Below, in pieces: positions 33,961-42,127 of a stretch of 64,000 nt of DNA (its first letter is position 1; every line of letters begins with the position of its first letter). A program made the position numbers and the translations under genes. The notes beneath the pieces are model-generated. The model did no database searches. It was not told the origin of the DNA and was given only the letters and a program-made list of their open reading frames with translations. Source of the DNA: Streptomyces sp. JHA26 (lineage in GTDB: Bacteria > Actinomycetota > Actinomycetes > Streptomycetales > Streptomycetaceae); assembly GCF_002005565.1 (NCBI RefSeq), contig NZ_BDJC01000033.1:1-64000 (forward strand), in the 5' to 3' direction.

Positions 33961-34000
33961 GTGGGGCCGTGGGGCCGTGGGGCCGTGGGGCCGTGGGGCC
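33961..34000. repeat. Five exact tandem copies of GTGGGGCC
   Basis: An 8-base unit repeated five times without interruption, in the intergenic region between the divergent TPR and pirin genes. It lies about 65 bases before the TPR start on that gene's promoter side and 100 bases before pirin. Copy number could vary by slippage. Confidence 0.95.
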
Positions 34001-34101
34001 GTACGTGTGCCGGGACCCGTCGGCCCCGCACGCCCGTCCGGCGGGGTGAAGGGCGGTGGAGGAGTGCCGTGACGGGCCGTGCGGGGGCTAGGTTGGGCGC
34101 C

Positions 34102-35067
34102 ATGAGCAATCTTGATCGCGAGGCGGTTCCCTCCGTGTGCGGCGGCCGCGGCTTCGTGGTGGCGGAGCCCGTGCGAGAACTCCTCAGCCCCCGTCAGGTC
34201 AAGCTCGGCGAGTCCACCGAGGTCCGCCGGCTGCTGCCCAACCTGGGTCGGCGCATGGTCGGCGCCTGGTGCTTCGTCGATCACTACGGTCCCGACGACA
34301 TCGCCGACGAGCCCGGCATGCAGGTGCCGCCCCATCCGCACATGGGGCTGCAGACGGTCAGCTGGCTCCACGAGGGCGAGGTGCTGCACCGCGACTCCAC
34401 CGGCAGCCTGCAGACCATCCGCCCGCGCCAGTTGGGCCTGATGACGTCCGGCCGCGCGATCAGCCACTCCGAGGAGAGCCCGCGCCCGCACGCCCGCCAC
34501 CTGCACGGCGCACAGCTGTGGGTGGCCCTCCCGGACGCCCACCGCCACACCGACCCGCACTTCGAGTTCCACGGCGACCTGCCGCACGTCACGGCCCCCG
34601 GCCTGACGGCCACCCTGCTCCTCGGCGAACTCGACGGCGCCGCCTCGCCGGGGACGACGTACACCCCCCTCGTCGGCGCCGACCTGAGCCTCACCCGGGG
34701 CGCGGACGTACGCCTCCCGCTGGAGCCGGACTTCGAGTACGCGGTCCTGTCCATGTCCGGCCAGGCCCACGTCGACGGTGTGCCCCTGGTGCCGGGCTCG
34801 ATGCTCTACCTCGGCTGCGGCCGCCGCGAACTGCCCCTGCGGGCCGACTCGGACGCGGGCCTGATGCTCCTGGGCGGCGAGCCGTTCGAGGAGGAACTGA
34901 TCATGTTCTGGAACTGGATCGGACGGTCGCAGGAGGAGATCGAACAGGCCCGTCGGGACTGGATGGAAGGCACGCGGTTCGGCGAGGTGAAGGGATACGA
35001 CGGCGCTCCGCTGCCGGCCCCTGCGCTGCCTGCGGTGCCGCTGAAGCCGCGAGGAAGGGTTCGCTGA
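34102..35067 (+). CDS. Pirin family bicupin protein
   Basis: A 321-residue pirin. The N-terminal cupin has the metal-binding set HPHMGLQTVSWLHEGEVLHRDS (two His, then His) with FVDHYGPD ahead, and SEESPRPHARHLHGAQLWVALP continues. The C-terminal cupin and PFEEELIMFWNWIGRSQEEIEQAR end are standard. Pirins act as quercetinase-like dioxygenases or redox-sensing co-regulators; no partner is adjacent. Confidence 0.92.
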   Translation: MSNLDREAVPSVCGGRGFVVAEPVRELLSPRQVKLGESTEVRRLLPNLGRRMVGAWCFVDHYGPDDIADEPGMQVPPHPHMGLQTVSWLHEGEVLHRDSTGSLQTIRPRQLGLMTSGRAISHSEESPRPHARHLHGAQLWVALPDAHRHTDPHFEFHGDLPHVTAPGLTATLLLGELDGAASPGTTYTPLVGADLSLTRGADVRLPLEPDFEYAVLSMSGQAHVDGVPLVPGSMLYLGCGRRELPLRADSDAGLMLLGGEPFEEELIMFWNWIGRSQEEIEQARRDWMEGTRFGEVKGYDGAPLPAPALPAVPLKPRGRVR

Positions 35068-35287
35068 CCTGCGGGAACGTCCGAGATCGGGCGGCTGGTG
35101 AGCGCAAGGCGGTCAGGTGTCGGCCCCCGTACCGCGATCACTGGCGGGAGGGCGGCTCGGCTCGGCCGCGCGGCGGGGCCGGGCCGTCGCACCAGGATGC
35201 CGCCCGCGACCGGACGGGGCGGCGGCACGGTGATCCCCGCCAAAACCACATGCCGTGGTGAACCAGCCTCTGTCAGGCTGACGCGCC

Positions 35288-35812
35288 ATGACTGCTTACG
35301 AACTGTTGCTCATCGGTGGTGGTGCGGGCGTCGGGAAGACCACCGTCGCATGGGAGGTGTCCGCAGCGTTGCAGCAGAAGAAGACGGCGCACTGTCTGAT
35401 CGAGGGGGACTACATGGACCAGATCCATCCCGCCCCCGACAACGATCCTCACCGCACAGCGATCACCGAACGAAACATCGCCGCGATCTGGTCGAACTAC
35501 GCGGCCCTTGGCCGGCACCGGCTCATCTACACCAACACGGTGAGCATCCTGGAGAAGGCGATGGTCAGCCGGGCCATGGGTGGCAGTGCCGTCAAAGCCA
35601 CCTGCGTCCTGCTCACGGCTGAGGAAGCCACCGTGCGTCAGCGGCTCGCCCAGCGCGAGATCGGCACCCAACTGCACGCTCACATCGAGCGGAGCATGCG
35701 GATGGCACGGCAACTCGACGAGGAGGCTCCGGCGGGCACCGTACGCGTCCCGACGGACAACCGGTCGGTCCAGGAGATCGCCCTGCACGTGCTTCAGGCC
35801 ACCGCCTGGTAG
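35288..35812 (+). CDS. P-loop kinase-like ATPase
   Basis: A 174-residue AAA/nucleotide-kinase-like protein. IGGGAGVGKTTVAWEV near residue 9 is Walker A. LIEGDYMDQIHP near residue 37 carries the acid of a kinase-type DxD/ExD substrate site. CVLLTAEEATVRQRLAQREIG near residue 106 is a lid-like Arg-rich segment. Fold resembles gluconate/shikimate or adenylylsulfate kinases. Less extreme third-position G+C than neighbours suggests acquisition. Substrate unknown. Confidence 0.75.
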   Translation: MTAYELLLIGGGAGVGKTTVAWEVSAALQQKKTAHCLIEGDYMDQIHPAPDNDPHRTAITERNIAAIWSNYAALGRHRLIYTNTVSILEKAMVSRAMGGSAVKATCVLLTAEEATVRQRLAQREIGTQLHAHIERSMRMARQLDEEAPAGTVRVPTDNRSVQEIALHVLQATAW

Positions 35813-35970
35813 AAGCAGCAACCGTCAGGCTCACATGGGCCCAAGGCCGGGGAAGCTGAGCAGGATCTCGCTGTCGGCGTGCCGGTGAAAGGCGGCTGTG
35901 GCCGCCTCTGCGAAGATCGTCTTGACGGCGGCCACCGACCACCGGGGCCGACCCAGGAGAGGACAACTTC

Positions 35971-36894
35971 ATGACGTTCATGACGAGCAAGCCCACGGTG
36001 GCCGTTCTGGGGCCGGGCGGTGTCGGCGGTCTGCTGGCCGCCCTGCTGTCCCGTTCCGGCCACCGTGTCGTCTGCCTGGCCCGAGAAGCCACGGTCCGCA
36101 CCTTGCGCACCAGCGGGATCGAGGTCCGTAGCCGTCACTTCGGCGACTTCACGGCAGCCGTGGAAGCGGACACCGAACTGCGCGAGCCGGTCGACGCGTG
36201 CCTGATCACCGTCAAGCAGACCGTGCTGGACGCCGCACTCACCCGCGTGCCCCCCGCGACCCTGGGCGACGCCCTTGTGGTCCCCCTGCTCAACGGCGTC
36301 GAACACCCCGTGGCCCTCCGTGCCCGCCACCGGCCTGACCGGGTGGCTCCCGGAGTGATCCGCGTGGAGTCCACCCGCCTCGCCCCCGACGGCACGGGGC
36401 CCGTCGTCATCGAGCACGGCAGCCCGTTCGCCGAGATCGACCTGACCGCCGACTCGGCACCCCGCCTCCGCGCCGAAACCCTGGTGACCACGCTGTCCGC
36501 CGCCGGGGTGACGGCACGCGTGACCGAGGACGAGACCACGACCCTGTGGGCGAAGATGGCCTTCCTCGCCCCCTTCGCCCTCCTCACCACCCGGTACGGC
36601 GCTCCCCTCGGAGAGATCCGCACCCGCCACCACGAGGAACTGGAGAGCCTGGTCGCCGAAACCGCCGCGGTCAGCCGCGCCTGCGGCGCCCCGGTGGATC
36701 CCGCTCAGGCTCTGGCGCGCTACGACGCCTTCCCGGCGGACACCAAGTCCTCCATGCAGCGCGACGCGGAAGCGAACCGAGCGCTGGAACTCGACGCCAT
36801 CGGCGGAGCGCTGCTGCGCGCGGCCGACCGGCACGGAGTGCCCATGCCGGTGACGAGCCGCCTGGTACGGGAACTGCAGGCCGCAGGCCATTGA
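35971..36894 (+). CDS. Ketopantoate reductase family protein (PanE/ApbA-like)
   Basis: A 307-residue oxidoreductase. VAVLGPGGVGGLLAALLSRSGHRV near residue 10 is the NADP fold; VPLLNGVEHPVAL near residue 108 contains the conserved Asn; TTLWAKMAFLAPFALLTTRYGAPLGEI near residue 190 carries the catalytic Lys; SSMQRDAEANRALELDAIGG near residue 258 matches the family C-terminus. It could make pantoate or reduce another 2-keto acid. ATG 35980 is an alternative start. Followed by gene fragments. Confidence 0.88.
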   Translation: MTFMTSKPTVAVLGPGGVGGLLAALLSRSGHRVVCLAREATVRTLRTSGIEVRSRHFGDFTAAVEADTELREPVDACLITVKQTVLDAALTRVPPATLGDALVVPLLNGVEHPVALRARHRPDRVAPGVIRVESTRLAPDGTGPVVIEHGSPFAEIDLTADSAPRLRAETLVTTLSAAGVTARVTEDETTTLWAKMAFLAPFALLTTRYGAPLGEIRTRHHEELESLVAETAAVSRACGAPVDPAQALARYDAFPADTKSSMQRDAEANRALELDAIGGALLRAADRHGVPMPVTSRLVRELQAAGH

Positions 36895-37048
36895 GAGGTC
36901 GTCTCCATGCCGGGAACGCCGCGCGGCGCACGGTCCGGGGCGACGCGGCGGTGAACATCGTCTCCGCGTCGACGCCGTCGGCGCGGAGGCGTTCGGCTCG
37001 GTGCGTCATGGCCGACCCGTGCCGGCGCGAGGTGGCGCGCGTGTGGCG

Positions 37049-37121
37049 TCACTTGCCGTTGTAGACGGGGAAGGCGCTGTGCCCGCCGTAGTCCACGTCG
37101 CGCAGGTCCCGCGGGACGTCC
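37049..37121 (-). pseudogene. C-terminal gene fragment (MDVPRDLRDVDYGG...)
   Basis: On the minus strand a short protein-like segment, VPRDLRDVDYGGHSAFP then VYNGK and TGA at 37049, looks like the conserved end of an enzyme, but its upstream frame runs straight into the antisense of the XRE gene body. It is probably the remnant of a gene cut by recombination near 37120. Parent family not identified. Confidence 0.35.
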
Positions 37122-37132
37122 ATCGCGCGAAG

Positions 37133-37639
37133 ATGACCCCGCAGCAGGCCGGCCTGCCCGCGTACGGCGGCGGGAACCGCAGGGTGCCGGGGCCGCGCCG
37201 CGAGGAAGTCGCCCTGCTGGCCGGCGTCAGCATCGACTACTACGCCCGCCTGGAGCGCGGTCAGCTCGCCGGTGCCTCCGAGGAGGTGCTCGACGCCGTC
37301 TGCCGCGCACTGCAGCTGGACGAGGCCGAACGCTCCCACCTCCACGACCTGGCCGCCGCCCAGCGTCAGCGCCCGCCGCGCCGCGCCGCCCGCAAGGCCG
37401 AGAACGCCGTCCCCGCCAGCCTCAGGCGCGTTCTGGACTCCATGACCGGCTCACCGGCCTTCATCCGCAACGGCCGTCTGGACGTCCTCGCCGTCAACCC
37501 GCTGGGGCGCGCTCTCCACGCCCCCCTGTTCACCGGTCCGGGCCGCCCGGTGGACATCGCCCGCCGAGGAGATGCGCGGGTCCGTCCACGACCTGTGCCA
37601 CGGCGGTTCGCCGCTCGGGTGGGGGCGGAGGCCGGATGA
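37133..37639 (+). pseudogene. Broken XRE/MmyB-like helix-turn-helix regulator
   Basis: The frame encodes AGLPAYGGGNRRVPGPRREEVALLAGVSIDYYARLERG, the classic helix-turn-helix of actinobacterial XRE regulators, then RRVLDSMTGSPAFIRNGRLDVLAVNPLGRALHAPLF, the start of the MmyB-like ligand domain. The first 15-20 residues (L-x-x-F-L-R-x-R-R) are missing, and after RPVDIAR (about 37562) the family sequence stops and turns into unrelated Arg/Pro-rich translation. Normal length is about 270-290 residues. It is therefore truncated at both ends. Confidence 0.7.
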
Positions 37640-37832
37640 GGCTGTGCGGCCGGGGCGATGCGCTGCACGTGGACGTCGAGTTCCCCGCCGCAGGTCAGGC
37701 CGATGGCGAAGGCGCCCCTGCTCCGATTCGCCCCCTGGCTCGCCGGGTACCCGGCACGTTCCCGTCCGAGAGCCGGTCCGGTGCCGGCTCGCGTACCGGA
37801 CTCGTGCCCAGGGAGGGAACGGAGGAAGGGCC

Positions 37833-38054
37833 ATGGCGAAGGAGTTTTCCGTGGGGGACCACGTGCGCTGGAACTCCGAGGCCGGACACGTCGAAGGCAC
37901 CATCGTCAAGAAGCACACGCGCGATGTCGAGTTCAAGGGACGTACCCGTCACTGTTCGGAGGACGACCCGCAGTACGAGATCAAGAGCGACAAGACCGAC
38001 CACATCGCCATGCACAAAGGAGGGGCCCTGACGAAGATCCGGAGAACGATGTGA
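37833..38054 (+). CDS. DUF2945 (hypervirulence-associated TUDOR-domain) protein
   Basis: A 73-residue SH3/TUDOR-like protein: FSVGDHVRWNSEAGHVEGTIVKKHTRD, then SEDDPQYEIKSDKTDHIAMHKGGALTKI, the exact pattern of DUF2945. GGAGGAAGG precedes the ATG. A paralogue lies at 50158-50385. Role unknown; the fold often binds nucleic acids or proteins. Confidence 0.9.
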   Translation: MAKEFSVGDHVRWNSEAGHVEGTIVKKHTRDVEFKGRTRHCSEDDPQYEIKSDKTDHIAMHKGGALTKIRRTM

Positions 38055-38157
38055 CCCGGAGAACGATTTCCGTGTCCGCCGGCCTCCTGCCCGGCAGCGG
38101 GCGCGACCGGTCCGGCACGTCGGCCCGCGACGACCGTCCCGCCTGCTTGGAGTCGCC

Positions 38158-38439
38158 GTGACCTTCGTCGACGACGTACGGGAGGCGGTCCTCACGATCC
38201 CCGCGGGCGCTGTGGCCTCCTACGGAGACGTCGGCCGAAGGGTCGGTGTCGGCGCACGCCAGGTGGGGCGGGCCATGAGCCTGCTCGACGACAACGTGCC
38301 GTGGTGGCGTGTCGTGTACGCGGACGGGACGCCCGCCTCCTGTCACGGTGGGCGGGCGCCGGTCCTGCTCGGCGACGAGGGAACGCCGATGCGCGGTGCG
38401 CGAGTGGACATGGCGCGTGCGCGGCATCACTGGGCGTGA
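38158..38439 (+). CDS. Alkyltransferase-like DNA-repair protein (ATL)
   Basis: A 93-residue protein of the MGMT C-terminal fold: FVDDVREAVLTIPAGAVASYGDVGRRVG and ARQVGRAMSLLDDNVPWWRVVYADGT. The PCHRV active site of O6-alkylguanine transferases is PWWRV here (Trp49 for Cys), so it cannot accept alkyl groups. ATL proteins bind O6-alkylguanine and hand it to nucleotide excision repair. About 8 kb away is a UvrA-like gene, though nothing shows they cooperate. Confidence 0.92.
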   Translation: MTFVDDVREAVLTIPAGAVASYGDVGRRVGVGARQVGRAMSLLDDNVPWWRVVYADGTPASCHGGRAPVLLGDEGTPMRGARVDMARARHHWA

Positions 38440-38529
38440 CGCACACCGGTGGCCGGGCGGGTGAGAGGGGGCGCCCTCGGACCGGCCTCGACGAGAACGA
38501 GCGGGGTCCCGGTGAGCAGGTGCCGCGGA

Positions 38530-40647
38530 TCAGGCGCGTCGTGAGGGTCGGACCGCCGGTGTCCCGCCTTCCGGAGTCAGGCAGGCGAGGAGGAGTGCGA
38601 CGTCGTCGCGCGAGCCCGGGTGACGCATCTGCTCCAGGAGCAGGTCGCAGGTGTCCTCCAGGTCCTGCGGAGCCTTGGCGAGCAGCTTCAGGAGGAGCTG
38701 GAGCCGGTCGTCGATGGCATCGGTCCGGGTCTCGACGAGGCCGTCGGTGTACAGCAGGAGCCTGCTGCCGGCGGTGAGGGCGAGGCGGTGGGTGGTGAAC
38801 GCGCTGTCCCCGATGCCGAGCGGGGGCCCGGGAGTCGGGTCGATCAGCTCGACGGTCCCGTCGGGACGGACCACGACGGGCGGCAGGTGACCGGCGGAGG
38901 CGAACTCGCAGGTGCCGGAGGCCGGTCGGCAGGTGAGGTACGTACAGGTGGCGAAGGGGGACTCGAGGTCTTCGGCGAGGCGGTCCAGCCCGCACAGGAC
39001 GTCGGCCGGGGGCAGGCCGACATGGGACAGCGTGCGGGTGGCGGTGCGCAACTGCCCCATGGCGGCTGCGGCCGGCACGCCGCTTCCCATGACGTCCCCG
39101 ATGACGAGGGCGGTGCCGCCGTTCGCCAGGGGGAGCACGTCGTACCAGTCGCCTCCGATCTCGGAGGTGTCGTCGGCCGGCCGGTAACGGGTGGCGATCT
39201 CGAGCCCGGCCCGGTCGGGGGCCCGGCGCGGCAGAAGGCTGCGCTGCAGCGCCAGGGCGGTGTCGCGTTCGTGCCGGTACCAGCGTGCGTTGTCGATGCA
39301 GATGGCTGCCCGGTCGGCGAGTTCGACGGCGAAGTCGCGGTCGTCCTCGTCGAAGGGGCGTGGGTCGTGGACACGCAGAAGGGACAGGGCCCCCAGGACG
39401 CAGCCGTGCGCGCTCAGGGGGACGGCCAGGTAGGAGTGGGCGCCGGCACGGCCGAGGACGTCCGAATCGGGCTGGTGGCCCAGGCGCCTGAGGGTTTCGG
39501 CCGTCAGACGTGGCACCAGCACCGGCCGGCCCGTCGTGACGCACTGCGTGACCAGGCGGTCCGCGGCGTAGACGGCCACCTCACCGACGGGATCGGCGGC
39601 CCGGGCGGCCTCCGTCGGCGGACGGGCGGCGACGGCCAGTGGGCGGAAGGCCGCGCCTTGCCCGATGTCCGGCAGGGCGGGGTCGGCGGCGGTGAAGACG
39701 ACGTCGAGGACGTCGACCGCGGCCACGTCGGCGAGGCCGTCCACCGCGATGTCGGCGAGCTCGTGCGCGGTGCGCTCCAGATCGAGGGTGGAGCCGATGC
39801 GCACCCCCGCCGCGGCGAGCGTGGCCAGGCGCCCGCGTACCCGGCTCGCCTCGGACGCGGCCCGGTGCCGCTCGGTGTCGTCGGTCATGGTGACGGCGGC
39901 CCCGAGGGTCCGGCCGCGCTGGTCCTGGAGCCGGTAGTAGGACGTGGACCAGACGTGTTCGCGCCGGGGATCGGGGTCGGCCGGGGTGGTGCCGCGGGTG
40001 AGCCGGTCCAGCAGCGGTTCGCCCGTGGTGAGCACACGGTGCAGGGCCGCCTCGACCGGGGCGCTGTCCGGGGCCGGGATCACCTCGGACACGTGCCGGC
40101 CCATGACCTCGTGGGCCGTCCTGCCGTAGATCTTCTCCAGCACCGGATTGACGAGCAGGTAGCGGAGGCGGGGATCGAGCACCGCGAGGCCGAACGGCGC
40201 GTGGTGGAACAGGCGTGACGTCAGCGCCAGCCCGGTCTCCAGCTCGCGCAACTGCGTCTGGTCGGTGGCGATGCCGAGGGCGTAGGTGTGGTGCCGGCCG
40301 TCCTGGAGCGGCACGTTGCGGAACTCCGTCTGGCGCACGGTGCCGTCCTTGCAGCGGATGGGGAAACCCCCCGCCCAGGACTCCCCGGCCAGCACGCGGC
40401 CGAACAGGTCGAACACCTGGGGCCTGTGCAGCGGATCGATCAGGAGATCCGCCGCGTACCGCCCCAACGCCTCGGTGGAGCCGTAGCCGAAGAGGCGCTC
40501 CGCCTCCGGGCTCCACAGGACGATCCGCCCCTTGTCGTCGAGCACCGCCGCCGCGACACCCAACAGGTCCAGCAGGCCGCCGGGCGGGGAGGAGAACTCG
40601 TCGTTCCCGGGACCGGCCGAGCCGGCCGCGGCGTTGTACCGGTCCAT
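38530..40647 (-). CDS. PAS-PAS-GAF-SpoIIE protein phosphatase
   Basis: A 705-residue soluble sensor phosphatase. PAS domains at about 22-140 (VAAAVLDDKGRIVLWSPEAERLFGYGSTEALGR) and 150-265 (FGLAVLDPRLRYLLVNPVLEKIYGRTAHEVMGR), a GAF domain at about 285-465, and a PP2C/SpoIIE domain at about 490-695 (EIGGDWYDVLPLANGGTALVIGDVMGSG, the metal-binding acids, and LLLYTDGLVETR). Likely dephosphorylates an anti-sigma-factor antagonist. The ATG follows AGGAGGG. No anti-anti-sigma gene adjacent. Confidence 0.93.
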   Translation of the reverse strand: MDRYNAAAGSAGPGNDEFSSPPGGLLDLLGVAAAVLDDKGRIVLWSPEAERLFGYGSTEALGRYAADLLIDPLHRPQVFDLFGRVLAGESWAGGFPIRCKDGTVRQTEFRNVPLQDGRHHTYALGIATDQTQLRELETGLALTSRLFHHAPFGLAVLDPRLRYLLVNPVLEKIYGRTAHEVMGRHVSEVIPAPDSAPVEAALHRVLTTGEPLLDRLTRGTTPADPDPRREHVWSTSYYRLQDQRGRTLGAAVTMTDDTERHRAASEASRVRGRLATLAAAGVRIGSTLDLERTAHELADIAVDGLADVAAVDVLDVVFTAADPALPDIGQGAAFRPLAVAARPPTEAARAADPVGEVAVYAADRLVTQCVTTGRPVLVPRLTAETLRRLGHQPDSDVLGRAGAHSYLAVPLSAHGCVLGALSLLRVHDPRPFDEDDRDFAVELADRAAICIDNARWYRHERDTALALQRSLLPRRAPDRAGLEIATRYRPADDTSEIGGDWYDVLPLANGGTALVIGDVMGSGVPAAAAMGQLRTATRTLSHVGLPPADVLCGLDRLAEDLESPFATCTYLTCRPASGTCEFASAGHLPPVVVRPDGTVELIDPTPGPPLGIGDSAFTTHRLALTAGSRLLLYTDGLVETRTDAIDDRLQLLLKLLAKAPQDLEDTCDLLLEQMRHPGSRDDVALLLACLTPEGGTPAVRPSRRA

Positions 40648-41013
40648 GTCGACCCTCCTGCGCCCACCGCGGGGACCGAGGTGCCACAGCGGCACAGTGC
40701 CATCCTCCCCCCTCGCCCCTTACGGTGCACACCGCCGGTCGCGAGGGGGCCGTGGAGGGGGGCGCACGTGCAGCCGGGGCGCCGGGCGGTGACCGCGGTC
40801 GTCGCGGGACGATCCGCACCCCGGTGTCGGTGAACCGGGATGCCGAGCGTGATCATCGACCGGTCGTCGTGAGCACGTGAGTAGCCGTCCGTGGCTCTTC
40901 GCCGGTGAGGTCCCGGACAGGCGGACCGGCACCGTCACCGACGCCGCGCCGACCGCGGGACCGATGGCCCGCCCGCCGTTCCGTCCGCCGGCCGTGCCCG
41001 GGCGCCGCGGTCC

Positions 41014-41091
41014 TCAGGACTGCGGCCGCTTCCCGTGGTTGGCGGCGTGGTTGCGGCGCGCCTTCTTCTTCCGGCGTCGCTTCGAGGACAT
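41014..41091 (-). CDS. bL37-type micro ribosomal protein (AURKAIP1/COX24 family)
   Basis: A 25-residue, extremely basic protein: MSSKRRRKKKARRNHAANHG then KRPQS. The pattern K-R-x-R-K-K-x-R-R-x-H/N-x-A-N-H-G-K-R-P matches bL37, the small actinobacterial ribosomal protein first seen in mycobacterial ribosome structures. The ATG at 41091 follows GAGGAGG at about seven bases; an ATG two codons earlier abuts it. Too short for routine annotation. Confidence 0.85.
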   Translation of the reverse strand: MSSKRRRKKKARRNHAANHGKRPQS

Positions 41092-41366
41092 GGCCATCCT
41101 CCTCTTCGTACGGGTGGGAGCGGAACGCGTGCTGACCGTTCCACGGTTCCACACGGCACCGAGCACCGCGACCCGAGGTGCTGCCGTGCACGGGCTGCCT
41201 GAAGTGACATGGGGGACGTGCGCCGCGGGAAGGACCCCCCCCGTGACCGGACGGATCACCTGTCGCAGGGTGTACTACGAGGAGCCGTCGCCGCAGGACG
41301 GCCACCAGGGACGCGGACCGCGGCGAGGCCGCCGTGCCGGCCGGATGGCTGAACGACGGCGGGACC

Positions 41367-41900
41367 TCACGCTGACGCGGGCGGCGGGTAGGTGAGGCGT
41401 CCGTCCCGGACGCGCGCGTGAGGACTCAGGGAAGCGGGCTTCGTCGTCGTGGCCGACATGATGTGCACGACCTCCACGCCCGCGACGATCAACGCGTCGG
41501 TGATCAGCCTGCGGTGGCAGCGCCAGGGCACCGCCTCGCTGCACATGATCGCCGGACGCCCTTGCGCGGCGAGGCCGAGCAACTCGTCCAGCCCCTCCTG
41601 GAACGCGTCGCTCGCCATGTGGTCGGCGTAGTCACGGAACGCCTTGACCCGCCATGCGCCGTTCTCGCTCGGCACCCCCGCAGGGGTGTGCCGTCGGCCG
41701 CCCAGCTGCGGAATCCACCGGTACGCGATGTCGGGAGGGAGCGCCTCGACGATCGCGGACTCGTTCCACTGCGGGAACTTCCGTGAGGAGGGGAAGGAGC
41801 GGACGTCGACCAGGTGGGTCACCTCGTTGTTCCGCAGCATCGTCAGCATCTCGTCGAAGTCGCGGGTCGAATGTCCCACCGTGCAGATCCGGTTCGTCAT
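41367..41900 (-). CDS. DUF488 family protein
   Basis: A 177-residue protein starting MTNRICTVGHSTRDFDEMLTML and continuing HLVDVRSFPSSRKFPQWN, YRWIPQLGGRR and RPAIMCSEAVPWRCHRRLITDAL. The Cys-x6-CHR motif near residue 127 is the signature of DUF488, proposed to be a nuclease- or phosphatase-like fold. Function unknown. Confidence 0.9.
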   Translation of the reverse strand: MTNRICTVGHSTRDFDEMLTMLRNNEVTHLVDVRSFPSSRKFPQWNESAIVEALPPDIAYRWIPQLGGRRHTPAGVPSENGAWRVKAFRDYADHMASDAFQEGLDELLGLAAQGRPAIMCSEAVPWRCHRRLITDALIVAGVEVVHIMSATTTKPASLSPHARVRDGRLTYPPPASA

Positions 41901-42080
41901 GGAGTCGCGGGCTCGGAGCCGCCCCCCTTCCTGATCGTGCGGTGCTGTGAGCCGTCGCGCACGCCGACGGACGACGACGTCGGCATCCACATGACAGCTC
42001 CTGGTGCGGTGACAGGGAGGTCTTCAACCGAAGCGCGTCGCCGAAGGTCCCGCAACCCGGAGCGGAGCACGCCGATGCGC

Positions 42081-42115
42081 CGATGCGCCGGTCCGTGGGG
42101 CGGTCCGGCGCATCG
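42081..42115. terminator. Terminator after the PAP2 gene
   Basis: CGATGCGCCG (42081-42090) and CGGCGCATCG (42106-42115) pair perfectly over a 15-base loop. The left arm is preceded by a second copy of GATGCGCC (42074-42081). It lies 12 bases beyond the minus-strand stop. Confidence 0.65.
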
Positions 42116-42127
42116 GGACACCCCGCC

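Noticed and set aside
33961-34000. CRISPR-like repeat
   Set aside because: Units are 8 bases with no spacers; it is a simple tandem repeat.
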